This document shows, in pieces, positions 39,899 to 49,994 of a DNA stretch of 64,000 nucleotides. The DNA lies in contig JAJLRJ010000010.1 of assembly GCA_024195265.1 (NCBI GenBank), positions 14,838,754-14,902,753 on the forward strand. The letters are read 5' to 3'. Source of the stretch: Dendrophyllia cribrosa. Lineage: Eukaryota; Cnidaria; Anthozoa; Scleractinia; Dendrophylliidae. A program made the position numbers and the translations under genes. The notes under the pieces were generated by a model. That model ran no database searches. It was not told the origin of the DNA and worked only from the letters and a program-made list of their open reading frames with translations. Numbering within the stretch: position 1 is the first letter of the stretch; the number at the start of each line of letters is the position of its first letter.

Positions 39899-40119
39899 CA
39901 CCCACTATTACCTGTCACGATGTTTTGTAACTCGTATGCAAATGTGGACGTCGGCAAGGAGTCGCAGTCATGCTTCAATAGTGTTCAACGGAGTTCGCTT
40001 GAATTGCAGTTCGCTTGTTTTGTTTTGCTCTTCAAGTTATTTTTGTTATTCAGTCGTTTTAATATAGTCTGCATTAAGCTTTGCAGACGAAATTTACTGC
40101 CGGTAAATTTTTCGTCTGT

Positions 40120-40380
40120 CATTCACGATTCACGGCTGTTGAAGTGTTCGTTCAAAACTTTACGTGAGCCGTTCAGCCATTCCTGGCTACCCGTCCAAAA
40201 CTTTCATTAGCCGTTCAGACGTTCATAGCTATCCGTTCGAAATTTTTCATAAGCCGTTCAACCGCTCGTGGCCATCCGTTCGGTATTATTCATAAGGCGT
40301 TCAGCCGTTCAGTTTCACCCGTTTTAAACGACTTGGTAAGCCGTTTCTAACTCGTTCGACAGCCGAACGTTCGATAGAGG
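40120..40380. repeat. Second diverged GCCGTTC array
   Basis: About eight AGCCGTTCA, ATCCGTTCG and ACCCGTTTT units spaced 30-36 bases apart, alternating with AAAACTTT- or AATTTTTC-type linkers, like the array at 35287. Confidence 0.7.
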
Positions 40381-40621
40381 TCACAAATTCCCGGAGTTAA
40401 GACGGCTCCTATTTTTCTTTTTAATACATGTCTCGCCAACATCGTTTTCGAGTGCCGAGGAAACGGAACTAAACATGTCACATAATTTAATCAGCTTTCT
40501 TCCACACGGAGAGCACACAACGTCGGAAACTCTTAAATTTTCTCAACAGCAGGAGCCCATAATCCCGGAGCGTGCAACTTCCATTCTGCGCCTGTAAAAC
40601 GGCGTTTTTACAAGTAGGTTT

Positions 40622-40827
40622 ATTTTTAGATAAGCCTTTCCCGTGAATTTGTTTCGGAAAACCAATCACAAGCAATTGCATAATTAATAACTATTCACAT
40701 ATTCACATAGCGACTGGAAATCAGACATTCACCACACAGGAATGTGAACATGTGAATAGTTATTAATTATGTAATTGCTTGTGATTGGCTTTCCGAAACC
40801 AATTCGCGGGAAAGGCTTATATATAGG
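40622..40827. repeat. Nested inverted repeat within the TIR element
   Basis: TTAGATAAGCCTTTCCCGTG to CTATTCACAT pairs with ATGTGAATAGTT to AAGGCTTATAT; arms of about 75 bases, centre near 40710-40735. Confidence 0.75.
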
Positions 40828-40830
40828 ATA

Positions 40831-40915
40831 ATGCCTGAGCTCCTAGGCCTTCTTAAAAATAATGACCGAGCGCGTAGCGCGAGGTCATTATTTTTAAGAA
40901 GGCCGAGGAGCGAGG
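40831..40915. repeat. Near-perfect hairpin with GAGCGCGTAGCGCGAG apex
   Basis: Arms GGCCTTCTTAAAAATAATGACC and complement. The phrase GGTCATTATTTTTAA recurs at 41985-42010 inside the same element, so the internal hairpins are related. Confidence 0.8.
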
Positions 40916-41041
40916 GCATTATGCGATTTAATGCACCTTTCCATTGTTTTAGAACAAGGGAAGCCGAGAATAGCTTGAATGGTTTGCTAATTAAAGAGTC
41001 GAGAAACACTGTATGAAATCCCGTTAGGATTTGCAGCCCTC

Positions 41042-41830
41042 ATGTATTACAATTTGAATATCTGCCTTTTCTCAAGGGGTTTAGTGTTTGTAGGCTTTTC
41101 TTTCAGTTCAGCAGCTGAGTTCCATAACGCTTTAGTCGATATTGCTTTTACTGCCAATATGTCCAGTTATTTGGAAAAACGTTCATTCGAGATGATGAGC
41201 GATGGTTTAGATGATTTGTTGTCGCAGGCGGTGGATAGGTTTTCGTTTCACACTGATGTGGAGGGCAGGAAATATTTACTTTATTCCGAAGGAGTAAGTA
41301 AAACGAACCAGGGTGGGTTAAAACATAGAAAACTATGCCCGAGAACTTGTACAGCGTATGCTAACGTTGAATGTCATGAGAGATGTGTTGTAAGCATTGT
41401 CAAGACTTTTTTTGAGCGATGTCCTGAAGGATCTCTAGATAAAGCTTTTTACTTGAAGCCATTGCGAAAGTACGAAAGTAACAATGCTTGGTTTTCTATT
41501 GTCCCTTTGGGTCATAATTCCATGATTAAAATGATGATGGCTGAAGCTGGAAATAAGGGATATTTCACTAATCACTCTTTGCGAGCAACAGCGGTCTCGA
41601 GATTGTCTCAAGAAGGTGTAAACGACAAATTGATTCGGGGTGTTACTGGGCATCGATCGGAAGCTCTTCAAAGTTACAAACGGGAAACAAATGAGCAACT
41701 AGTGCAAGGTCAGTCCAGTGAAACCACAACCAGAGAAAATGTTGCTGCTACGCAGATTCCAAATGCTTTGGGGTCAATTACTTTGAATATTTCAGGTGGA
41801 AATTGTAATATTACCATTAACAATAGCTAG
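41042..41830 (+). CDS. Crypton-like tyrosine recombinase
   Basis: 262-codon ORF. The C-terminal half shows the tyrosine recombinase core as found in Crypton and related animal genes: FYLKPLRK near 136-143, WFSIVPLGHNSM at 150-161, TNHSLRATAVSRL at 176-188 with the H-x-x-R box, TGHRS at 202-206, and Tyr212 in LQSYKRE as likely nucleophile. The tail is not family-specific. The first 22 residues are suspect: CTTTTCTTTCAG at 41096-41107 is a good splice acceptor, so the real exon may begin near 41108. Such enzymes cut and join DNA through a covalent tyrosine link. The frame is intact, but the N-terminal core-binding domain seems incomplete. Confidence 0.7.
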   Translation: MYYNLNICLFSRGLVFVGFSFSSAAEFHNALVDIAFTANMSSYLEKRSFEMMSDGLDDLLSQAVDRFSFHTDVEGRKYLLYSEGVSKTNQGGLKHRKLCPRTCTAYANVECHERCVVSIVKTFFERCPEGSLDKAFYLKPLRKYESNNAWFSIVPLGHNSMIKMMMAEAGNKGYFTNHSLRATAVSRLSQEGVNDKLIRGVTGHRSEALQSYKRETNEQLVQGQSSETTTRENVAATQIPNALGSITLNISGGNCNITINNS

Positions 41831-42220
41831 AAAAAGTTTGTGCTGATTGCTAAGTTATAATTGACAAATGCAAAAACTTTTGTAAACTAAGTGACAGAAA
41901 TAATGAAGTTAAGGCTCTTCAATTTTGGTTGTCCTCAAAATTATTGTGGTCAACTAAGTAGAATCGAGCAGGTCATTATTGCGATCAGGTCATTATTTTT
42001 AATAATGACCTCCTGTTCCACATCACTGACCACAATAATGACCTGCTCGGTTTTAAAACAATGAGAAGAATCATGGTTATTAAAAATAAGAACCTATTCA
42101 AAACAATGAAAAGGTGCATTGACTAAAAATAAACCTTCTTGTAAAAACGCCGTTGCACGAATTTATGGTAGTTGCACGCTCCGGGTAATGGGCTCCTGTC
42201 AACAGATATCCCGATGTGAT

Positions 42221-43185
42221 TAAAACCCCATTTACACGGGCTAAAAATTCGGCACGGCACCCTAAATATTCGGCACGGTACTAATGATTTTTGGGCACGG
42301 CACTCTCAATTATCAGTACGTGTAAACGTGTCGGACCCAAACACAATGTGGCACTGGTGCCCAAAATTTTAGGGGTGCCGAGACTACCTCCTGGAGGTAG
42401 TCTCGGCACGGGTAAAAGAAGGCACCGTGCCAAAAACTGTTCGATTTCTAATAATTTTGAACGAATTTTAAGCCGTCACGCATGCGTAGCAACCATTGTA
42501 ATTTCAAAATGGCGGACGATACAGACAAACCCATACGATACATATAGGAAATCGTATGAACTACTTGTGCATTTCATAATTTATGGGCACGAGTGATGTT
42601 TTGAAATTTTGAAATGAAACGCTGCAATGGTTTCCATTATTTTTAACCAATCAATAACAATCTTTTGACAGGTAAACCATGCCTGAAATCTAAAAATTGA
42701 TCACATCATTTAAAGAAATATTTAAGCTTGAAGTTCCAAACTTTTAAAGTAAGTGCAACAGATTTGCAGCTTTCTTATTGTACTTTACAACCTAGATTTG
42801 CACTCTACAATCTAATTATGCATTCGTCATTGGCCAATCAGAAACTGTATATTTTGCAGAGTATATTATAAGAAACGTCACAATACAGACGATACATTCC
42901 TTTCAGATGTCTTTCGTAACGTTGATGTCCTTCTTGTTGTTCTAGGCGCCGATTTCTAATCAATAATCGTTAAACAGTGACAATGATATCATTTCCCGCC
43001 ATTTCCCGGGGAAATACAGGCGAATGTTAGGGGTGCCAATACAGAAGAAGGTACCGTGCCCATTTGAGAGAAATTCCACTATTTTGTTCGTGTAAACTGG
43101 GAGTGCCGTGCTTAAATAGTTTGGGCACGGTACCGAAATTTGGGGGTGCCGTGCCGATTTTTTTGCGCGTGTAAATGGGGCTTTA
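42221..43185. mobile_element. 0.96 kb non-autonomous element, TAAAACCCCATTTACACG ends
   Basis: The ends are inverted copies (about 40 bases, including GGCACGGCACC). Subterminal GGCACGG and GTGCCG motifs recur many times in both orientations at 42245-42440 and 43020-43160. The open frame at 42291-42596 overlaps these repeats and has no domain. No transposase was found. Confidence 0.75.
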
Positions 43186-44135
43186 GACTTCGATCTATTT
43201 TCGGCAGCAGTCATTTTCCCTCGCAGACGGCTTGAAGAGATTCATGTAAGACATAAATACAGACCTCTTTGTAACGCACGGCCCATAAACTATTAGTAAT
43301 TTTTTTTTTTGCACAGACAACAGAAAATATCAGGATTTTCATTGTCTCGTTTAAGAAGGGATCTGCTTTCTGTCAAAAATTTTTGACAGATCACGCAACG
43401 CTGCCAAGTAATTGGATAGGTGGCGGGAAACGATTTTCGTGGGCCTCTCAAACAGGCGCTCCTTCTCTCCTCGCGTGTCTCCCTCGCGCACCCCGTTCTT
43501 TCTTGCGCCCATATTTATTTTCATGCGCCTGCTACGCAGGCTATTCAAATTCTTACTTTTCTTTACGTTTAAAGCCCGATTTCATTACTCGTAGAGTTCT
43601 TGTTGTTCATAAGTCGTTCCCTTGTACTGAAAGTGCGTGCATCTAAAAACGAAATCTAAGGTCCGCAATTTATGTAGATGTTTAAGGACGTGCGGTTAGC
43701 AAGGCCTGGGTCACTCTCTAGTTTCTTTAATGCAGTGTGTACGGCGCCTTCAATCGGGCAAATCGTAAGCGAATGTGTTCACACAAGAAACAATAGGTAG
43801 GAGGTGTGTTGGACTTGTGTTAATTGGATAGACCATAGATTCTTGGTGGTTGTTTGTGTCTAGGTCTGATCTTATTGTACGTAGACGTACAATAAGATCA
43901 GACCTAGACCAAGGAATGAAGGGAAGTTTAGTTTTAAAACAAATGTTGCTATCAATGTTTTGTACAGTTTGTTTGCAATTTGCCTCAACAATGGTCGGCA
44001 AACGTCATTACAAGCTTAAAATTGCAGGGTTTTTTGCTGAAGCTCTAGGAGTCAATGGGTTAAATTTTCATTTCTTTTGTACGTGTACATAAATGTAAAA
44101 CATGTGACAAGGCACACTTGTGACTAATCACTCAC
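43186..44135. other. No gene recognised; one perfect 48-bp palindrome
   Basis: Probably intronic. At 43864-43911 CTAGGTCTGATCTTATTG and its exact complement meet over a tiny centre. A smaller palindrome lies near 43372-43391. No coding signal. Confidence 0.5.
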
Positions 44136-44504
44136 CTTCAACAAACAAGTAAACAGAGTCGAATTCATCATCTTCTGCCGGAGTTTTCGCCTGTATTACG
44201 CAGGCATAATATTTTTCATCGTTTCTCCTGATAGACGAAAGGGTGAACATGGCCTGGCCAGAGGATGGGCTACCACTTCCACTCACACGCCCAATATAGT
44301 CTCGAGGAGGTTGTAATGAAGAGATGATTCCACCATCATCCAGAGACACTAGATATCTATCAATGTAGTTTATCCAATCACTCTTGGTTCCCCATTTTAC
44401 TCTTCTAATTGCACCAGAGAATCTCCAGGTAAAGTTTACAGAACTACCAACTGATCCTGTTAAAATATTTCCATTGTATTTTGATGTAAATACTGGTTGT
44501 TGAT
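44136..44504 (-). CDS. Host exon: V-like immunoglobulin domain
   Basis: Minus-strand acceptor TTTTCAATTGCAG above 44504 and donor GTGAGTG below 44136 enclose 369 bases, 123 codons, phase 1 at both ends. The domain reads GSVGSSVNFTWRFSG (B/C strands), RVKWGTK, YIGRVSGSGSPSSGQAMFTL (D/E strands) and RRNDEKYYACVIQ (F strand with the Y-x-C motif). The B-strand cysteine is replaced, so the canonical disulfide cannot form; I recall coral V-like domains with the same FTW pattern. It is probably the N-terminal ectodomain of a secreted or membrane receptor whose signal peptide is at 48145-48220. The I-set exon at 12207-12470 may lie downstream. Confidence 0.85.
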
Positions 44505-44752
44505 CTGCAATTGAAAAGACAATAACCATGACACCTCCTCCTCTTTCCGAAATTTAAAGTTATATACAGGAAGTCCAAATTGTGACGTCATGAAAAGGGA
44601 TTCCATTTATTAATATCCATATATTTTAACAGTTGTAATCATTCATAGTGGTAGCCCCAAGAGAACCTTTGTTTTGCAAAGCGAAATAATGGGCTCTATT
44701 CAAGGGGACAGACTTCAAATAAATGTGGCTTCTAAACACATCTAAATTTCGT

Positions 44753-44791
<39 letters not shown>

Positions 44792-46103
44792 ACAATTGGT
44801 TTCGGCTCCATTAAATTCTATACCAAATGGAGAACATTTTAGGAAAACCACCCACACTATTATATTTCAGTTTTATTTTATTTGCTTGTTTCTGTTTTTC
44901 TGCCATAAGAATCAGTTTGCCGTTTCGTTTGTTTCAGAAGTATGAATACTGCTTTGTTGTATCGTGTATTCTATGTTTTGTTTGTACGTGATTGTTTACT
45001 CGTACGTTTATTGTTTTATTGTCATTGTATACTTGTTTATTTTTCCTAAAAATGTTTCGTAGTTCAAGAGCGCCGATTTTTCGAAAAGCTAAAATTACCA
45101 AAGTAATTGTTTCGTTCTAAGCAGAAATCTATTCTCGGGCATCTCAAACAATCAATATCATTTTCTTTCAGTTTCTTTCTTTTGGAAAAAGAGCAGTCCT
45201 GTTTTATTATAACAATTGTGTTTTAAGTATTTTTTAACAAACGAAACAGTTCTTGTTGAGAAATAGAAAGCGCATTTTTTGTTTTTGTTTCAGTTAATCG
45301 AACAAAAGGTGAAGAGAGTATAAAAAAGCTGAAACGTGTGATAACATTGGACATTAACGTGGCTCACAACAGTACAATGGTTTTCTAGTGATTTCCAGTA
45401 TTTTTTATTATTATTTTGAGAGTTCAATATTACCACTCCTCATTTAAAGCTACAGAGTACCTTCAGATCGACCATTTTATTGAAATTTTTTTGGGCGTCA
45501 AAATAAAGTTTACAGAATGAACTTTCATCCCAAAAACAATTATCGAAATATAGTGAAAATTGACGGAGAAATCACGGTATAACGTTTGTGGGCGGAGTTT
45601 CTTTATGATGCGGTATATTTTTCTAAGCGCTGTTTTCTCGAAGTTAATTTTTCGCTTGTAGGGGACACTTTAAAGAGCTACAACTCAAAGAGATTTTGTT
45701 CGATTTTCCTCAAATTTGCACAGAAGCTAGGCTAACATATAATCAACAAAAATTTGTCGGCGAATTTCTTATTTCCGAAAACTTTTTCATCAAGAGCCAT
45801 TTCCGTGCGATCACTCCATTCTTTTTCTTCCTTTTTCGAAAATATTCTGTAACCTTTCACTGCAATTGAATATGGAAAATCGCTGACATCTCTTTTTAGC
45901 GCTTCATGTCCGAGAACCCGAGAACAAATCAAATTAGCAAAATACAATAATCGCTTTCAGTTATAGCGTTTTAAAGCTGATGCGGACATTTAAATTTAGA
46001 CGTCGTAAAAAATTCAACAATTCATTTTATTACCAAATGGTTTCATATTTAGATAGCCAGCACTATAAGCTTTAATTTGATATCTGGGTTTATGTATATT
46101 AAG
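44505..46103. other. Probable first intron of the Ig gene, no feature recognised
   Basis: AT-rich. The minus-strand ORF at 45732-45947 has no known domain and no paired splice signals that I can support. Confidence 0.45.
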
Positions 46104-46218
46104 TGTAATCTTAAGACGCTAGAGCTGTTATACTGGAGACACCCCCGAAGGTACACTGTAACCTTAAGGCGGTAGAGCTGTTATACTGGAGACACCCCCG
46201 AAGGTATACGGTAACCTT
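46104..46218. repeat. 54-base direct tandem duplication
   Basis: Two consecutive copies of a unit running from GTAATCTTAAGACG to CCCCCGAAGGTACACT, about 90 percent identical. Confidence 0.9.
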
Positions 46219-46461
46219 AACGCTGCAATAATGCAACTGCAGTAGCGTATCAGTGGTTTTCTGTTTTTCTTTCGGCTACTGTGCAAAATTAATTTTACTT
46301 TCCAGTATTTTGTATTACATTTTGTTGTTGTTTTTAATGTGATTGGCATAAAATTTTGTTTTTTGGGTACAAGGTCAAATACAAATCGTTTTATTAAGTA
46401 CGCTATAAAACTAATGAAGTCGTCTGTTTTGGGTGAAATTTTAACACCTTGATGTTAAATA

Positions 46462-46578
46462 ATGGCTCATAATAACGTTTCGTTCAAGTTATTGTCGCTA
46501 AATGCTCGAGGGAATCGGTCTTTTGAAAAACGAAAGGCACTGTGTGGATGGTTAATAAAAGACAAAGCAGATACTTGT
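46462..46578 (+). pseudogene. LINE ORF2 endonuclease N-terminus, truncated
   Basis: From ATG 46462 the frame reads MAHNNVSFKLLSLNARGN, then KRKALCGWLIKDKADT, the start of an L1-type apurinic endonuclease. It stops at TAG where the conserved Q-E-T segment is expected. Only about 35 codons remain, followed by unrelated sequence. Confidence 0.7.
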
Positions 46579-46799
46579 TTCTAGAACGACGTTGAAAGTT
46601 GAAAAAAGTTGTTTGAAGAAGTTGAAAAGAAATTGAAAAAATATGGAAAACCAATGGAAATGGGACGCTGTCTTTCTCACATTGTGATTATTCTCCGATT
46701 TATCATTCCAGAAGCAAATGTGCATGATCACCATGCGCGTATTAAACGGCATTCATGGAAAACAGGCCCAGGGCACGACATTGCGCCTGATACAGTCCT

Positions 46800-47400
46800 A
46801 ACTGCCTAACGTTTCACTTTCTTCTGCTTGACGAACATTTCTCAACTGGAGTTCATTTAAAATCTATATTATTTATGGCGCAACTGGAAACATTCCTTAC
46901 TACGCTATCCAGTGTAACTACAAACCAACAGTCATAACTACCTGCAAACGGAAGTAGCAACAGTGTGATGAAAATACAGCATCGTGTAGTTGATGTAGCT
47001 ATTTATGAATACATCTCATCGAGGCTGGACAGCCAGTACAAAGGCCTTAATAAAAATAAATGCAAGATATGAAACAAACCTTCCGAAAGGAAATGGTAGT
47101 TTGACTGTTGATGCTTTAGATGTGCTGTTGTGTTATGTACATTTGGACAAACGGTTCATGATACGTGACCTACATGACAAATTTGTGCGGAAACGTTTAA
47201 GTCACGCAATTATCATCTTGAGGATGGTTCAGCGCTGTCTTCTGATTATTCGTGATGTTGCAATCGCAAAGTAAATTGGAGTCGACCATCAAGAGTTGTT
47301 TTGACGTTCAAAAAATTAATATACGCTAGTGCTCGACTATTGTATTACTTTCTTCATTGTAAAACGTAAACCTTTAATAGTTAGATCATAGACAAAAACT
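46800..47400. repeat. Duplicated first-exon region, copy 1
   Basis: Diverged direct repeat of 47950-48575, collinear throughout, starting ACTGCCTAACGTT and ending near TAGTTAGATCATAGACAA. Confidence 0.8.
46942..47014 (-). pseudogene. Dead copy of the Ig gene's signal-peptide exon
   Basis: Homologous to 48145-48220, ending in the donor-like GCAG/GTAGTT at the same phase. The aligned ATG at 47014 is followed by a TAA at codon 4, but the hydrophobic stretch CCIFITLLLLPFA is preserved after it. It is probably a relic alternative first exon. Confidence 0.65.
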
Positions 47401-47689
47401 ACTGTCTTCGCCGACTGTCTTCGCCGATTTCAATTGTTGAGTCTTCATGTCGACTAGCTTTTTACTGTCACTGCTGTTAAACGGCCTGCAGATAAGAAGT
47501 CAGTAAAAGGTTTTTATTAACCTGTATTAACTTCACTGCAATCCATGGTTACTTAAATATCGATTGCGAACGTGCAAGATGAACATCAGTTTTGAAAACA
47601 AAAGTAACAACAATGATAATTAAAATGTTTCTTGAGTTAAGGGAAAAGATAACAAACTTTGGCACGCTGTCTAGTGCCACAACAAACAA

Positions 47690-47762
47690 ATCGCATGTTC
47701 CCAGTTTGTTTCAGTCCTCGAATTATAAAAAGTCATACACAACTGCATACGGAGAACAACCC
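47690..47762 (-). pseudogene. Third, degraded copy of the first-exon 3' half
   Basis: The block from CCAGTTTGTTTCAGTCCTCG to CTGCATACGGAGAACAA matches the intron/exon border of 48145-48220. The donor is GCAG/TT instead of GCAG/GT, and the signal-peptide code is lost. Confidence 0.5.
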
Positions 47763-47949
47763 AAGGAAAGTGCCTTTCAGACGAAGGTCACGATGCGTTA
47801 ATTCAGGTCGGACGTTTGTATGGAAGAAGGCATTACATTCGAGTACGTGCAGCTTACCGTTGCAGGTTCTGTAGTAATAATGAAACTTTTGCGTATTACT
47901 GCGCAAAGAATATTTAGGATGGTGGCTCAAACGTCGAATATTTGTCATA

Positions 47950-48575
47950 CATACTGCCTAACGTTCAACTTTCTTCTGCATGCCGAACATTTTTCGAACT
48001 AGAGTTAATTCAGAAGCGCAATTAATTAGTAGCGCAACTGGAAACAATCCCTTAATACAACGCCATCCAGTGTAACTACAAACAAATTGTATTTTGCCAG
48101 TTTGTTCAATCCTCGAGAAATACAAATAAGAAAGTCATACATACCTGCATACGGAATTAGCAACAGTGCGATGAAAATACAGAATTGTGTAGGTATTCTC
48201 ACTGTTCCAACACAATACATCTCATCGAGACTGGACAGCCAGTCTAAAGATCTTAATAAATAAATGCGAGATCTAATAAACCTTCCAAAAGAAAATGTTA
48301 TTTTGACTACTGATGTTTAGACCTAAATTGTGTCGTGAATTTGTACAAAGGGTTCATACCACGTGACTAATTTGAGCGGAAGTCGTTTAAGTCACGCAAG
48401 GACGGTATAGCCGGCGACCGTTGTCATTCGCGAGGTTGAAATCGCAGAGTGATTCAGAGTCGACTATCAAGAGTTGTTTTGACGTTTGCGGAAAGGAATA
48501 TGCGCCAGTGCTTAGCTATTCTATTATTCGTTTTTAAACGTTAACTTTCAATGGTTAGGTCATAGGCAATGAATA
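47950..48575. repeat. Duplicated first-exon region, copy 2 (intact exon)
   Basis: Direct repeat of 46800-47400 about 1.15 kb away. It carries the intact signal-peptide exon. Confidence 0.8.
48145..48220 (-). CDS. Host exon 1: signal peptide of the Ig gene
   Basis: ATG at 48220 opens 25 codons plus one base, ending at a good donor (GCAG/GTATGT). The peptide starts MYCVGTVRIPTQF and continues with a hydrophobic core CIFIALLLIPYA, a typical secretory signal. Phase 1 matches the phase 1-1 Ig exon at 44136-44504, 3.6 kb downstream on the same strand. An upstream ATG five bases earlier opens a frame that stops after 8 codons. Promoter elements upstream (above 48230) were not identified. Confidence 0.7.
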
Positions 48576-48737
48576 ACCATCGCTGATGGTTATTCATTGA
48601 TGCTTCATAATACCTTTGAAAATCGTCATGTAGGTGTTGGAAAATAATAGAAAATAGCTAGTAAGGACTAATACACAGTCTCGAAATTTAGTTCAAGTCA
48701 GATTCTATATCTAAATCAGCTGTTCCTGTTCTAAGAG

Positions 48738-49339
48738 CAGGGGCACCCAACGAACAGTCTTTGGTGAAATGTATTATTTTTGCTCAAATAAATTAAAATA
48801 AATGATCTAAAAGCATTTCCGGGTGTTCTTCTACGTTGCTGGGAAAAATATATCTGTTCCTTTTTCCCAGCATAACACATAGGGAAATTCCCAGCCAGCT
48901 GGATAAAAAAATGTGTGTTTTCCAGCCAGCAATTAAAAAAAAACAATAAATGAAAAAAACAATAATAATAAGTTACCAAAAGCGGATTGGGAACTAATAA
49001 AACATTAATGGAAAACTATTTGAAGCTTTCTGTTTATTGTTTTGCACATTTACTGCCGTCTCGAACTTAACCTGTTCGGGTATCTGCAAGTGAACTGCTT
49101 AAATTTGTCACTACGAAGCTGAACCCTTTAAGCCCCAAAGTGTCCTCCGATTTTCTTCGATCCATTCACTTTTCGATCTGCTTAAGTTAGCCAGCACAGT
49201 TTGTTCTTGCGACTCCTTTCTCAAGTCAACCATTGCAAAAAAGGTTATTAAAAAAAAGGGGAAAAGAATATTTTGCCAGCCATCAAGAATTCCGCTGGTG
49301 AACAGATAAAGTGAGAAACAGATTCGTTGGGTGCCCCTG
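48738..49339. mobile_element. 602-bp non-autonomous TIR element, CAGGGGCACCCAACGAA ends
   Basis: CAGGGGCACCCAACGAA at the left pairs with TTCGTTGGGTGCCCCTG at the right; TAAGAG flanks both sides. CAGGG ends suit the hAT group, whose duplications are usually 8 bp. The interior repeats CCAGCCAGC/CCCAGC motifs. The two minus-strand ORFs within show no domain. Confidence 0.8.
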
Positions 49340-49994
49340 TAAGAGCTCCTTGTTAACCCTCGGACGTACACGCAAACTTATACCCCAACCGTGGTACAAG
49401 GGAGGGCGGGTTGTTGCAACAAAACAATGAGTTTGTAATGTAAACAAGCGGCTAAAGAAAGCATGTGCTTAAGAAATTTGCACGTGACACGCGCCACAGA
49501 AAACAAAATGGCGTGAAACTCATATTTCCTTGAATGAAAATGTCTTTGCCTTGAATAAAAAAGTGAAAGGCTTATCAGAATTCAGTGATTTTCTGCTTCC
49601 GGAAGGCTTGGCGATTTATTTATCCTAATTGCAGCGCAAGCGTCTGCGAATTATATTATAAACATCACAAAATGATATTTAAATTCAGCAACCTGCTTTA
49701 TTATATCTAGTGTGTTTTCTAAAATGTCCGACTTTTCCTGTGTATATAGAATGCCATTCTTATCCGTAAAGATGATTCGCATAATGTTGTCGCGAATCAA
49801 AAATATCTTGAAAGCAAACTTTATTTCAGAAAGCGCTATTTAATTTAATAACATTTGCTAGCGTGCCTTTACAGTAATTATCGGCTTCATGAAGAAAACA
49901 TTCGAACAAGTTTAATCGCAATTTGCCTTAAGTATCAAATTGGAAGCTTTTCGCTATTTGTCTTAAAATAACAAACACAGGAAACGCATTCTCT
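49340..49994. other. No gene recognised
   Basis: AT-rich sequence without a detected repeat boundary. Confidence 0.4.

Larger units (their letters stand above)
40550..42198. mobile_element. 1.65 kb terminal-inverted-repeat element carrying a Crypton-like recombinase gene
   Basis: The ends CAGGAGCCCATAATCCCGG (left) and the complement of CCGGGTAATGGGCTCCTG (right) extend into inverted repeats of about 75-80 bases. TCAACAG flanks both sides (40543-40549 and 42199-42205), a 7-bp target duplication. Inside are further nested palindromes at 40622-40827, 40831-40915 and 41970-42045, and one recombinase-like ORF. Crypton elements normally lack terminal inverted repeats, so the gene may have been captured or nested in a hAT-like non-autonomous element. 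Confidence 0.65.

Noticed and set aside
45732..45947. Minus-strand ORF as an additional exon of the Ig gene
   Set aside because: No Ig strand motifs and no acceptor/donor pair in phase 1.
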